A DNA stretch of 64,000 nt from Clostridium sp. C2-6-12 (GTDB lineage: Bacteria > Bacillota > Clostridia > Clostridiales > Clostridiaceae): NCBI RefSeq assembly GCF_009928485.1, contig NZ_JAABNP010000002.1, forward strand, positions 1-64,000, written 5' to 3'. This document shows positions 54,300 through 63,507 of this stretch, piece by piece; positions within the stretch are counted from its first letter, which is position 1; the number at the start of each line of letters is the position of its first letter. The position numbers and the translations under genes are program-made. A model generated the notes under the pieces. It was not told where the DNA came from. It searched no databases and saw only the letters and a program-made list of their open reading frames with translations.

Positions 54300-54339
54300 A
54301 AAAAATAGCAAATTAAACTAATATTTAACCTGCTATTTG
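54300..54339 (-). terminator. Terminator of the alpha/beta hydrolase gene
   Basis: AAATAGCA pairs with TGCTATTT, with an inner TTAAA/TTTAA stem; on the minus strand a T-run (TTTTTTT) follows. Confidence 0.8.
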
Positions 54340-54434
54340 TTAATTGCTTTTTCTATTAAAAACATTATTATATTATGAATATTTTAAGAATTATTTTTTA
54401 TGAAACTAGAATCTTTTATGCTTTGCAAGCTTTT

Positions 54435-55544
54435 TTATTCACCAATTTTATCATAAAAATCTAATACTTGTTTTAAATACGGCTTTTGAATTTCATCTTT
54501 TTCTAAATATATTTCATGCCTAGAATCATCTATTTTTATTATTTTACAGCTCTTTGCACCTTCAGCAAATTTATTTTGGCCTTCTGGCTTAACATAAGTA
54601 TCCTTTCCTGCTTGAAATAACAACACAGGTATTTCAACCTTTGAAGCATTTTCTTTTTTAGTAATTTCCTTAGTTGCTTTAAATGCTTCACTTGTCCAAT
54701 TATAACTTGCGCCGCCTCTTTGAAGTTCCTTATTTTTATCAGTAATATTATGACTATAATCATATCTCTTAACTGAGCTTGTACCAATTTTTTCAGGATT
54801 ATATTGTGAAGTATATGGCCCTTTACCAATTACATATTTTCCACCATTACCTATTGCAACTTGGATACTGACAATTATGTCCGCTAAAAATTTAGGTATA
54901 TTTCCAGTATGAACTTCAAGCATTGGTGCATTTAAAACTGCTCCATTAAAATAATCTGGATAATCTTCTAAAAACTTAGTTCCAATTGCTCCGCCCATTG
55001 AATGTCCATATAAAAGCATCTTTTTCCCATCATTATTGGGCATTACTACTTCATCCATAAAGACTTTAAAATCAGTAACATATTGATTAAAACTCCCAAC
55101 ATTTAATTGGGTTTTATCTGCAATTCCTAGTGTCCCAGATCTTCCATGACCTCTATGTTCAATTCCAAACACATTATATCCATTTTTCATAAAATAATAA
55201 ATTAATTCATGATATCTTTCTAAATTTTCAGTATATCCGTGACATAGTACTATATTACCTTTTGGATTATCAACTTTATATTTTTCATAATAAAGCTTTA
55301 CTCCTTCATCACCATCTATGTATCCAGGTTCAAGTCTGCTATTTATGTATGGCTCAACTGTTTTTTCCATATCTTCAGTATAGTTATTTTCAGATATATA
55401 AATTTCATCTAATAAATTTTCAGTTTCTTCTGCCCAGGCAATTTTATTAGAATAACCTATTCCAGAAAATAGTTGGAAAATCAATAAAAACAGTGTTAAT
55501 AGTATTTTAAAATTATTCTTAGCACTTTTATAGTTTTTAATCAC
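54435..55544 (-). CDS. Exported alpha/beta hydrolase (monoacylglycerol-lipase-like)
   Basis: 369 residues, GTG start 55544 after GGGAGG. Signal peptide ILLTLFLLIFQLFSGIGYS. The serine-hydrolase core is: IVLCHGYTENLERYHELIYYFMKNGYNVFGIEHRGHGRSG, MLLYGHSMGGAIGTKFLEDYPDYFNGAVLNAPML (nucleophile Ser in GHSMGG), VLLFQAGKDTYVKPEGQ (Asp) and DDSRHEIYLEKDE (His). It fits the lysophospholipase/MGLL (hydrolase_4) family. The substrate is a lipid ester at the cell surface or medium. Confidence 0.9.
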   Translation of the reverse strand: MIKNYKSAKNNFKILLTLFLLIFQLFSGIGYSNKIAWAEETENLLDEIYISENNYTEDMEKTVEPYINSRLEPGYIDGDEGVKLYYEKYKVDNPKGNIVLCHGYTENLERYHELIYYFMKNGYNVFGIEHRGHGRSGTLGIADKTQLNVGSFNQYVTDFKVFMDEVVMPNNDGKKMLLYGHSMGGAIGTKFLEDYPDYFNGAVLNAPMLEVHTGNIPKFLADIIVSIQVAIGNGGKYVIGKGPYTSQYNPEKIGTSSVKRYDYSHNITDKNKELQRGGASYNWTSEAFKATKEITKKENASKVEIPVLLFQAGKDTYVKPEGQNKFAEGAKSCKIIKIDDSRHEIYLEKDEIQKPYLKQVLDFYDKIGE

Positions 55545-55620
55545 TATTTCAATTCCTCCCTTGACTGCCTGTCATAAATATATTTCTAGAAAAAAATCTA
55601 GTTGAAATTAAAAAGTATTC

Positions 55621-55962
55621 TTATTCAAGAATAGAAATTACCCATTTACCACATGCAGTACACTTATGAACTGTTATAACAAATAAATCAAATTTCTTAT
55701 TCATTGCCATGATTCCCATAGCATCTCTTTCATCCTTTGTTACAAACTGGTCATCTTCATCAATATATCCAATAATCTCTACTAAATGATTCTTTTTAGT
55801 TTTATCACAACAACCATTAGAACCAGCAATTTGTATTGTTTCATAATCTAAATCTGGACTTAACTCTTGTAATATTTCTATTATATCCTCATAATCTTTT
55901 ATATCTTCTACAAAATCCTCTTCATAAAAAACTAAATCCTTAACTTGAAAAATCTTATTCAT
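55621..55962 (-). CDS. Small Cys-containing protein of unknown function
   Basis: 113 residues from ATG 55962, with GGAG 6 nt upstream. Acidic first half (VKDLVFYEEDFVEDIKDYEDIIEILQEL), then AGSNGCCDKTKKNHLVEIIGYIDEDDQFV, and a C-terminal CTACGKWVISILE with a CxxC. No signal or membrane segment. I do not recognise a family. Two Cys pairs may bind zinc. It is transcribed on its own between the hydrolase and the chemoreceptor gene. Confidence 0.65.
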   Translation of the reverse strand: MNKIFQVKDLVFYEEDFVEDIKDYEDIIEILQELSPDLDYETIQIAGSNGCCDKTKKNHLVEIIGYIDEDDQFVTKDERDAMGIMAMNKKFDLFVITVHKCTACGKWVISILE

Positions 55963-56049
55963 TTTTATCTCCATTCCTTTGTTACAATAATTTAATGTCT
56001 TTGTTTATCTATTCATTATAATATTGAGAAGGGCTTTTATCAATAAAAA

Positions 56050-56080
56050 TTAACTACCGTCTGCCAAAGCAAATGGTAGT
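56050..56080 (-). terminator. Chemoreceptor gene terminator
   Basis: ACTACC pairs with GGTAGT, and TTTGC with GCAGA nearly; on the minus strand TTAATTTTTATT follows. Confidence 0.75.
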
Positions 56081-56133
56081 CAATATAAAAACTTATTTAA
56101 TTTATCTCTCTTACTATCTCATATATAGTAATA

Positions 56134-57858
56134 TTAGATTTTAAATTTAGATACAAATTCTGTAAGAGCATCCACACTTCCCTTTATTGAATATGTTTGA
56201 TTTGTTATATCATCAACTAATTCAACTACATTAGTTGTTTTTTCTGCAATAGTTGAAGTTCCTTCTGCTCCTTCGCTTGTTGCAGTTGTAATTCCATCTA
56301 AGGACACAACAATATTTTTCATAAGCTTTGCAATTTCTTCAGTCGCCTTGCTAAATTCAGATGATAAGTTATAAATAGCCTCTGCATCCCTATTATATTT
56401 TTCTCCTACTTCAACCATAGAATTATAATCATTTTTTACTCGTTTATCTATAAATTCTAATATTTCATTAGAGCTTGAAGCAAGATTTTCCACTGACTCT
56501 AACACAACTTGAGTAACACCTTGTATCTCATTAACAGTTTTTTCTGAATCCTCTGCCAATTTCCCTATTTCTTGAGCAACTACTGCAAAGCCTTTACCTG
56601 CTTCTCCTGCTCTAGCCGCTTCTATAGATGCATTTAATGCAAGAAGATTTGTTTGAGACGTTATTTGCAGAATAGCTTCAGATAACGTTTTTATTTGTTC
56701 AACTGATTTGGATTTTTCTATTGCTTCTCTTAAATTCTTATTAGTTGAGAAGTATATATCATCAGCAGTATTTTTTGATTCAACTGCTTTGGATTTTATT
56801 TCATTAGCTCTATTACTAATTTCATTTGATGTTAAAGCGCTTTCTTTTGCCTTAGAATCAATGATTTGAATTGTATTTTGAATTTGTGTGGATACAGCAT
56901 TCATTTCTTGTGTTGATGCTGAAGTTTCTTCCATTCCTGCTGAAAGTTCTTCAGTTGTAGCTGAAACATCCTGCATTTGATTAGTAAGCTTTGTCATATT
57001 GCTTTCAGTATTTCCAACTATTTTTTCAATACTAATTGATTCATTAACTACAGATTTTAATGTTTCCTTTATAGCTTTTTGCATTTTATCTAAAGCTCTT
57101 AACATATCACCAACTTCGTCTTTACTTTTTAATAATTCTGGTGATACTTCTGTTGTAAAATCTCCTTCTGAAACTATTCCTAAATACTTAGTTGCTGCTT
57201 TTAACGAAGATGTAATTGGTTTTACAATTAAAACTGTAAGTATTATTCCAAGAATAATAGCTACACATAAAATTGATAATAATGTTGAAACAGTTTGTTT
57301 ATTAGTACTTTCTGTACTTATGTATGTATCATCAGCTTTTGCTAAATGAGCTTTAAGCAATGCATTTGCAACAGTTCTAAATCCATCTAATACTGGCTCA
57401 TTAGCATTTATATAATCATAAATTTCTTCTGATTTAACATTCCCAGTAGAAGCCATATCTTTTATTTTTAAACAAACCTTTTTATATTCTGGCAAATTTC
57501 CCTCTAGTTTAGCAATAGCATCTTTTTCTTCTTGATTTAAATTTAATGCTTTATATGCATTAACTTGCTTTTCAATACCATTTAATTTATTATCCATTTC
57601 ATCTAGATATTTTTTTTGTCCATCAAGATTACCATTATTCAAAGTAATATTTAATAAATCAAATTGACAAGTTCTTGCTTGAATTCTCATATCATCCATT
57701 ATATTTATGGCTTTCATATGATCATTATACATTTTTGATAGATTGTTGTTAGAATTTTTAGTAAAGTAATACCCCGATGCCCCAAGAATAAAAGTTAGTA
57801 ATAACAATACAAAGGATAACAATGTTACCTTGTAAAACACTTTTAAATTCTTTATCAT
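56134..57858 (-). CDS. Methyl-accepting chemotaxis protein
   Basis: 574 residues, TAGGAG before ATG 57858. A membrane helix ([22 protein letters not shown]) leads into a 4-helix-bundle extracellular sensor (residues about 35-185). A second helix ([20 protein letters not shown]) is followed by a HAMP domain and a long signalling coiled coil whose hairpin tip is [45 protein letters not shown]. All parts of a transmembrane chemoreceptor are present. The ligand is unknown; the pectin genes start 140 bp away but on separate transcripts. Confidence 0.96.
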   Translation of the reverse strand: MIKNLKVFYKVTLLSFVLLLLTFILGASGYYFTKNSNNNLSKMYNDHMKAINIMDDMRIQARTCQFDLLNITLNNGNLDGQKKYLDEMDNKLNGIEKQVNAYKALNLNQEEKDAIAKLEGNLPEYKKVCLKIKDMASTGNVKSEEIYDYINANEPVLDGFRTVANALLKAHLAKADDTYISTESTNKQTVSTLLSILCVAIILGIILTVLIVKPITSSLKAATKYLGIVSEGDFTTEVSPELLKSKDEVGDMLRALDKMQKAIKETLKSVVNESISIEKIVGNTESNMTKLTNQMQDVSATTEELSAGMEETSASTQEMNAVSTQIQNTIQIIDSKAKESALTSNEISNRANEIKSKAVESKNTADDIYFSTNKNLREAIEKSKSVEQIKTLSEAILQITSQTNLLALNASIEAARAGEAGKGFAVVAQEIGKLAEDSEKTVNEIQGVTQVVLESVENLASSSNEILEFIDKRVKNDYNSMVEVGEKYNRDAEAIYNLSSEFSKATEEIAKLMKNIVVSLDGITTATSEGAEGTSTIAEKTTNVVELVDDITNQTYSIKGSVDALTEFVSKFKI

Positions 57859-57997
57859 TTTTAAATCTCAACTCCTAATATAATATAGTGCAGCATATTT
57901 TAAGCTATTCCCTAACATTTGACTCAAAATATGCATAACTATTAAATTATAGCACACTTCTCCAAATTATGCATATCATAAATATTTAATCAAACTT

Positions 57998-59524
57998 TTA
58001 AACTTTGTGAATTTTCATTTCATTATCTACATCTATAGTCATATCTTCTAGTTTCATACCATTTATGCTGACATTTTTAAATGTAAGACCTTTAATATTT
58101 TGAAGAACTGATTCACCTTCAACTCCATTTAATATTGCATCTTCAATTATAATATTTTCAATTTGAGCATCTTCAAAGCCTTTTAAAAATAATGGATATT
58201 TTGCTTCAATACTTTCTCCTTCAACAGTCTTAATATTTGATAATCTAATGTTTCTTAAAATAGGTTTATGCTTTCCATTTGTTCCTTCTTCATAGAAGAA
58301 ATCTGCATGGATAACTGAAATTTTTGATTTATTTACAGTACTATTCTTTACGAAAATATTTTCAAGCTTTCCGCCTCTTTCAGCATTTGTCTTAAATCTA
58401 ATTGGATAATCTAGTTCTTTACTATCAAAGTAATTATCATGTGCAAATACATCATTCACTCCACCTGATATTTCACTTCCAATAGTTACTCCGCCATGTC
58501 CATCTTTAAATTCATTATTTCTAATAATAATATTTTCACATGGAACACCAATATTTCTTCCATCATTATTTCTTCCTGATTTTATTGCAATACAATCATC
58601 GCCTGTTAAGAAGAAACAATTTTCTATTATTATGTCTTTACATGATTCAGGATCTACTCCATCATTATTGTAAAGATTAGTTTCTATTCTTATTCCAGAA
58701 ACCTTTATGTTTTCACAAAGAACAGGATTTACTTCCCAAAATGGAGAATTTAAAATAGTAATATCTTGAATTAAAATATTTTTAGTTTTATATGGTTGAA
58801 TAAATGGTGGTCTTATTGTAGATATATCCTCTCTAAAGATTCTTTCTGTGCGCACATCTGCATTGTTTTTACATAAATCAAACAATCTTTCTCTTTGTAT
58901 TTGTTGATCTTCTTCATTAAAAAACCCAAATTTCCATGGCATCCAGTTAAATTCATCAGCACATCCATCTAATATACCTTTTCCTGTAATTGCAATATTT
59001 TTTTCATCATAACTGTAAATGAAAGGTGAAAAATTCATCATTTCAACACCTTCCCATCTAGTATAAACCAAAGGATAAAACTCATTAGTCTTATTTCTAA
59101 CAAATTTTAAAATTGCGTTTCCTTCAATATGTAATTCTACGTTACTTTTTAGATTAATAGCTCCAGTATAATATACATTAGGATTTTTTGAATCCTCACT
59201 TCCTTTAACTATAACTCTTCCACCGCCATTAACAGTTGCTTCATCTATAGCTGCTTGTATGACATTCCCATAAAATTCTATTTCTCTAGTATTTTTTATT
59301 AGAGATTTTCCAGTATACTCTTTGTCTTGTTTTAATTCTTTTTTACTGCCTTTATAAATTCCATCTGGATGAGTTAAATATTCTTCTTTGATGTTTTTTA
59401 TTAGGTGTCTATATTTATCATCTAAAATGCTATATTCTGTTTTTCCTTTAAAATCAGGTATGTTTTCGTTTACCTTTCTTTCGATCTTTTCATATAATTC
59501 TTCATTCCATTGTAATTTATCCAT
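57998..59524 (-). CDS. Glycoside hydrolase family 28 (polygalacturonase)
   Basis: 508 residues from ATG 59524, 8 nt after GGAGG. It has the parallel beta-helix of GH28: NNDGVDPESCKDIIIENCFFLTGDDCIAIKSGRNNDG holds the catalytic Asp pair, GHGGVTIGSEISGGVND the His/Gly motif and RFKTNAERGGKLENI the RxK motif. There is no signal peptide, so it acts inside the cell on imported oligogalacturonates, probably as an exo-type or unsaturated-oligomer enzyme. It ends the minus-strand pectin cluster. The gap to the symporter gene holds the 18-bp repeat and a hairpin. Confidence 0.93.
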   Translation of the reverse strand: MDKLQWNEELYEKIERKVNENIPDFKGKTEYSILDDKYRHLIKNIKEEYLTHPDGIYKGSKKELKQDKEYTGKSLIKNTREIEFYGNVIQAAIDEATVNGGGRVIVKGSEDSKNPNVYYTGAINLKSNVELHIEGNAILKFVRNKTNEFYPLVYTRWEGVEMMNFSPFIYSYDEKNIAITGKGILDGCADEFNWMPWKFGFFNEEDQQIQRERLFDLCKNNADVRTERIFREDISTIRPPFIQPYKTKNILIQDITILNSPFWEVNPVLCENIKVSGIRIETNLYNNDGVDPESCKDIIIENCFFLTGDDCIAIKSGRNNDGRNIGVPCENIIIRNNEFKDGHGGVTIGSEISGGVNDVFAHDNYFDSKELDYPIRFKTNAERGGKLENIFVKNSTVNKSKISVIHADFFYEEGTNGKHKPILRNIRLSNIKTVEGESIEAKYPLFLKGFEDAQIENIIIEDAILNGVEGESVLQNIKGLTFKNVSINGMKLEDMTIDVDNEMKIHKV

Positions 59525-59685
59525 TATATATACCTCCATTATTTCAATACTATTTTAATTAATTTCGCATTTATTTTAATTTTAAGTTAGATATAAATTA
59601 AAATTTAACGGGTAACTTAGATTTAATCCCCTTTAGGTTAACCAGTGGCTTTTTTTCCTCAATCATTCACTCTTACCTAAGTTTA

Positions 59686-59739
59686 AGTTCCTAATTGTAG
59701 GAAAGTTCCGTATTGTAGCACAGTTACTCTTTTTATATG
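59686..59739. repeat. 18-bp-period tandem repeat, locus 2
   Basis: Units begin at 59686, 59704 and 59722: AGTTCCTAATTGTAGGAA, AGTTCCGTATTGTAGCAC and a degenerate AGTTACTCTTTTTATATG. The period and consensus are the same as at 2999-3052. A lone unit AGTTCCTACAATGTATAA is at 62566. It lies in the gene-free space between the GH28 and symporter genes. Confidence 0.6.
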
Positions 59740-59766
59740 TGTACAAATTCTGGTTTTCTGATAGCA

Positions 59767-59800
59767 ATCTACACCTCAAAGAAAACTCTGAGGTGTAGAT
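59767..59800 (-). terminator. Terminator-like hairpin after the symporter gene
   Basis: A perfect 12-bp stem ATCTACACCTCA (59767-59778) with TGAGGTGTAGAT (59789-59800). The U-run on the minus strand is weak, so it may stabilise a processed transcript rather than stop it fully. Confidence 0.65.
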
Positions 59801-59836
59801 TATATTAAGATTTTAATTTATAAAATTGTTTATATA

Positions 59837-61345
59837 TTATGCATTAGCAACTTTCATTTCACCTAATACATCATTATTACCAAAGCAATTTTCATATTCA
59901 AATCCTGTTAATTCTTCAATTGCTAATCTAGCTTCTGGTGTTACTGCATTTTTATCTCCACCAGCTTTTATTCTATTAACTTCATCAACTAAAAGTTTAT
60001 GTTTTTCTTTAGTTAATTTTAACTTCATAGAGAAGAACCAGGTAGCTAAAAGTAATAATATTGGAACTACAATAGCCATAACTTGTATTCCTACAATAGC
60101 AGATGCTGGTTGTTGTCCTGTACCTTCTTTAAATCCAAAGGCTGCGAGTACTACTGTTAATAATAATTGTTCTATACCATATGAAATCTTAGACATAGCA
60201 CCATTAACACCTGAGAAAATACCTTCTCTTCTAGTACCTGTTACGGCTTCATCTATATCTGCCATGAATGGTAATTGGAATACTGGTATATAATCACAAC
60301 CTGCATTTCCTATTTGGCTGATTAATTGTACTGCTACTAAAACTGGAATTAATAAGGCTGAACCTTTTAAAAACATTAATCCAAAATATCCTGCACATCC
60401 TATGATTACTAAAACTGCTGAAAATCTGAAAGTTTTTGGTCCACCATATTTATATGCTAAAGCTACAAATAATGTTAAAGTTACAAAAGAAATTAATGTT
60501 GAAAACGCTGAAAGATAACCTGTAGCAGATTTACTTAGTGATAAACAATAGATAACATAGAAGCTTAATACAGTACTAGCTAAATTCTTGTATATACCTA
60601 TTAATAACATCATTATTGTATGTATTCTAAATGATTTAACTTTTATACTTGAAGATATGTCTAATAGTAATTTCTTTAATACTTGTCCTATGCCATGTAC
60701 TTCTTCATCATAGACTATGTCTTTAGGATCACGTTCAAATGTTAACGCAAAAACTACTAGTAATGAAAGTGCAATTACACCACCATAAATAATTCCAGTT
60801 AAAAGGAATGATTTTGGTTCATTTTCACCAAACATTGCAAATAATTGAGCTGGAATAGCTGCTGCTAATGTTTGTGCAAATGTTCCACAGTATTGCTTAG
60901 ATGCAACAAGCTTTGTTTTATCACTTGCTGTTTGTGCCATTTCTGCTGGTAAAGCAATTGCAGAAACTATGATTATTGTAAAGATCATTTCCCAAACCAT
61001 GTTTACAGCGAAATAGAATATGAATGAATGACCTGTTGTCCACAATAATGGATATACTAACATAGATAAAGGTGCTCCAATTAATACGAAGAACTTTCTT
61101 CTACCAAAACGCTTCCCTAATGCAGTTCTACCAAAGTTATCAGATACAAATCCCATTACTGGATTTAAAATAGCATCTAAAAATCTTGTTACAGTAAATA
61201 TTGAACCAGCTTGCACAATGCTAAGTCCACATAATTGAGTATAGAATATTGTTAAGTATAATTGCACTAATTTTTGTGCACCACTTCCTAAGAAATTGAT
61301 AGATGCATAACCTATCATATTCTTAATTGTTACTTTTCTTTTCAT
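59837..61345 (-). CDS. GPH-family sugar/uronide symporter (MFS)
   Basis: 502 residues, GGAGGG before ATG 61345. About twelve helices. The opening MIGYASINFLGSGAQKLVQLYLTIFYTQLCGLS, MGFVSDNFGRTALGKRFGRRKFFVLIGAPLS and the loop FERDPKDIVYDEE are typical of the glycoside-pentoside-hexuronide:cation symporters. Position between GH105 and GH28 points to uronate oligomers such as unsaturated di-galacturonate or rhamnogalacturonate products as cargo. The C-terminal extension of about 50 residues is helical and cytoplasmic. Confidence 0.92.
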   Translation of the reverse strand: MKRKVTIKNMIGYASINFLGSGAQKLVQLYLTIFYTQLCGLSIVQAGSIFTVTRFLDAILNPVMGFVSDNFGRTALGKRFGRRKFFVLIGAPLSMLVYPLLWTTGHSFIFYFAVNMVWEMIFTIIIVSAIALPAEMAQTASDKTKLVASKQYCGTFAQTLAAAIPAQLFAMFGENEPKSFLLTGIIYGGVIALSLLVVFALTFERDPKDIVYDEEVHGIGQVLKKLLLDISSSIKVKSFRIHTIMMLLIGIYKNLASTVLSFYVIYCLSLSKSATGYLSAFSTLISFVTLTLFVALAYKYGGPKTFRFSAVLVIIGCAGYFGLMFLKGSALLIPVLVAVQLISQIGNAGCDYIPVFQLPFMADIDEAVTGTRREGIFSGVNGAMSKISYGIEQLLLTVVLAAFGFKEGTGQQPASAIVGIQVMAIVVPILLLLATWFFSMKLKLTKEKHKLLVDEVNRIKAGGDKNAVTPEARLAIEELTGFEYENCFGNNDVLGEMKVANA

Positions 61346-61408
61346 TAATAATTCCCTCCAACAAATAATCTACAAATAATATTACAATTATTGCACCAAT
61401 TTTATTTG

Positions 61409-61437
61409 AAGATTCCATATAAAAGTATGGAATCTTT
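61409..61437 (-). terminator. Intercistronic hairpin between GH105 and symporter genes
   Basis: AAGATTCCATA (61409-61419) pairs with TATGGAATCTT (61426-61436), 6-nt loop, only a few bases after the GH105 stop. The T-run on the minus strand is short, so it may give differential expression within the cluster. Confidence 0.65.
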
Positions 61438-61441
61438 ATTT

Positions 61442-62527
61442 TTATAATAAATTTGCTTCAACCGCTGCTAAAACAAATGGTCCAAGACCTTTTGGTTCAT
61501 TACATACTATTGGTTCACTTATGTAATAAGTAAATGATCCATCTCTATTATCTTTTCCACCTAATCCAGCAACAAAACAAATTTTATTTAAATTGATTAG
61601 GCCTTCCTTAGTTTCTAAAATAAATTCATCAATTAAACCTTTAAAAGAAGCTTTAGCAAATTCTCTTAATTCTTCTGGCAAATATCCCAGTCTTATACCC
61701 TTAAACATTGCATAAGCTATCATTGATGAACCAGAAGCTTCTAAGTAGTTACCTTTTCTATCACCTTGATCTAAAACTTGATACCAAACAAAACTTTCTT
61801 TATCAGCAACCTTAACTAGTGCATTTATACAATCATTAAATATTTTTAATATTTCTGCTCTATGCTTGTTGTTTTCTGGTAATTGTTCTAAGGTATCAAC
61901 TAAAGCCATTACATACCATCCCATAGATCTGCTCCAGAAATGCGCTGATAAACCAGTTTCCTTGTTAGCCCAAGGTTGAACTCTAGCATCATCGTATGCA
62001 TGATATAAAAGACCAGTTTTTTCATCTATTAAATGATTTCTAGCTATAATAAATTGTTTAGCTATATCATCAAATTCTGAAATGTCCCCGAACTCGTTTA
62101 CATATTTTGCATAGAAAGTCGCTCCCATATATAAGCCATCAAGCCATATTTGTTCTGGATAAATTTCTTTGTGCCAGAAAACACCTTCTCTAGTTCTTGG
62201 ATGATTATCTATTTGTGTTCTTAATAATTGTAATGCTTTTTTATATTTTTCTTCTTTTGTTTCTTGGTATATTGTTAACAAGATCTTTCCATTATTTAAA
62301 TGATCTATATTATATTCATCAACTTTATATCCTTTGATTGTTCCATCTTCTTGAACAAAAGTATCCATACATTCTTTAACATAATCAAAGTATTTTCTAT
62401 CTTTTGTTTGTTTCCAAACTTCTGCTATACCATCTAATGTTAAACCAAATTCATAAGCCCAATAGCTTGTTAAATCTGTATTTCTTGCAATTATCGAGTC
62501 TGCCATCCATTTTCCATAATCTTTCAT
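61442..62527 (-). CDS. Unsaturated rhamnogalacturonyl/glucuronyl hydrolase, GH105 (GH88-like)
   Basis: 361 residues, GGAGG before ATG 62527. It removes the terminal 4,5-unsaturated uronate left by pectin lyases. The alpha/alpha-barrel family motifs are visible: WAYEFGLTLDGIAEVWKQT, HKEIYPEQIWLDGLYMGATFYAKYV (catalytic Asp in WLDGLYM), GLLYHAYD, SAHFWSRSMGWYVMALVDTLEQLP and YLEASGSSMIAYAMFKGIRLG. No signal peptide, so cytoplasmic. Product feeds KduI/KduD. Confidence 0.93.
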   Translation of the reverse strand: MKDYGKWMADSIIARNTDLTSYWAYEFGLTLDGIAEVWKQTKDRKYFDYVKECMDTFVQEDGTIKGYKVDEYNIDHLNNGKILLTIYQETKEEKYKKALQLLRTQIDNHPRTREGVFWHKEIYPEQIWLDGLYMGATFYAKYVNEFGDISEFDDIAKQFIIARNHLIDEKTGLLYHAYDDARVQPWANKETGLSAHFWSRSMGWYVMALVDTLEQLPENNKHRAEILKIFNDCINALVKVADKESFVWYQVLDQGDRKGNYLEASGSSMIAYAMFKGIRLGYLPEELREFAKASFKGLIDEFILETKEGLINLNKICFVAGLGGKDNRDGSFTYYISEPIVCNEPKGLGPFVLAAVEANLL

Positions 62528-62699
62528 AATACTTCCTCCATATTAGTTAAATCATTAAATAATTAAGTTCCTACAATGTATAATATTAATAATTAAAAAT
62601 GTCGATTTGTGTTTTCAAAGTAGGGTTCTTTATAAAAACTTATACATTTATTAATGTAGAAACTTAATTAAAGCATATTTATTGTAAATAGATTTATAT

Positions 62700-63482
62700 C
62701 TATCTTACTAACCAACCGCCATCAACTGCTAATATATGTCCATTAACATAATCTGATGCTTTGCTTGCTAAAAAGACAACTGCTCCCATTAAATCAGAAG
62801 GATCTGCCCATCTATCTGCTGGTATTCTATCTTGTATTTCAGCATTTCTTTTTTCATCTGCTCTTATTGGAGCAGTATTTGCTGTTTTAATATATCCTGG
62901 AGCTATAGCATTTATTTGAATATTTTTGCATGCAAGTTCATTTGCAAATGCTTTAGTTATGCCTGCAACTCCATGTTTACTTGCTGTATAAGGAGGTACA
63001 AATTTTCCACCTTGGAAGGATAACATTGATGCTATGTTTATTATCTTTCCTGATCCTTGCTTAACCATTACTTTAGCAACTTCTTGGCTTAAGAAGTATA
63101 ATGCATTTAAGTTAATATCCATTACAGCATTCCAATCATCTTCTGTATATTCAAGTAGTGGTGCTCTTCTTATAGTTCCTGCATTGTTTACTAAAATATC
63201 TATTTTACCATAAACTTGAATTGCAAGCTTTATAACATTTTCTCTGTCTTCTTTGTTAGTTAAATCACCTTGAACAAAGATAACTTGTCTTCCTTCATTT
63301 TCAATTAATCTTCTCGTTTCATCCCAATCTTTTCCGTGAGTAGGAATTACTAAATCTGCACCAGCTTTTGCTAATGCTACAGCATAAGCTTGTCCAAGAC
63401 CAGTATTTCCAGCAGTAACTATTGCTACTTTCCCCTTTAGTGAAAAGAAATCCATTGAGAAGTTGTTTAAACCATTTGACAT
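62700..63482 (-). CDS. kduD: 2-dehydro-3-deoxy-D-gluconate 5-dehydrogenase (KduD)
   Basis: 260 residues from ATG 63482 (GAGG 8 nt upstream). Short-chain dehydrogenase: VAIVTAGNTGLGQAYAVAL (TGxxxGxG nucleotide site), NNAGTIRRAPL, the catalytic Ser near IINIASMLSFQGG, and YTASKHGVAG (Tyr-x-x-x-Lys). KduD reduces 2,5-diketo-3-deoxygluconate, formed from 5-keto-4-deoxyuronate by KduI, to KDG. It lies 10 bp upstream of... precisely, just after kduI on the same strand (25-bp gap) and is most likely co-transcribed. The best-known homologs use NAD. Confidence 0.94.
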   Translation of the reverse strand: MSNGLNNFSMDFFSLKGKVAIVTAGNTGLGQAYAVALAKAGADLVIPTHGKDWDETRRLIENEGRQVIFVQGDLTNKEDRENVIKLAIQVYGKIDILVNNAGTIRRAPLLEYTEDDWNAVMDINLNALYFLSQEVAKVMVKQGSGKIINIASMLSFQGGKFVPPYTASKHGVAGITKAFANELACKNIQINAIAPGYIKTANTAPIRADEKRNAEIQDRIPADRWADPSDLMGAVVFLASKASDYVNGHILAVDGGWLVR

Positions 63483-63507
63483 GTTTGTAAACCTCACTTC
63501 TAATCTT

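Noticed and set aside
59686..59739. 18-bp-period repeats as a CRISPR array
   Set aside because: There are no unique spacers, units are too short and no cas genes are near. No CRISPR array was seen in the window.
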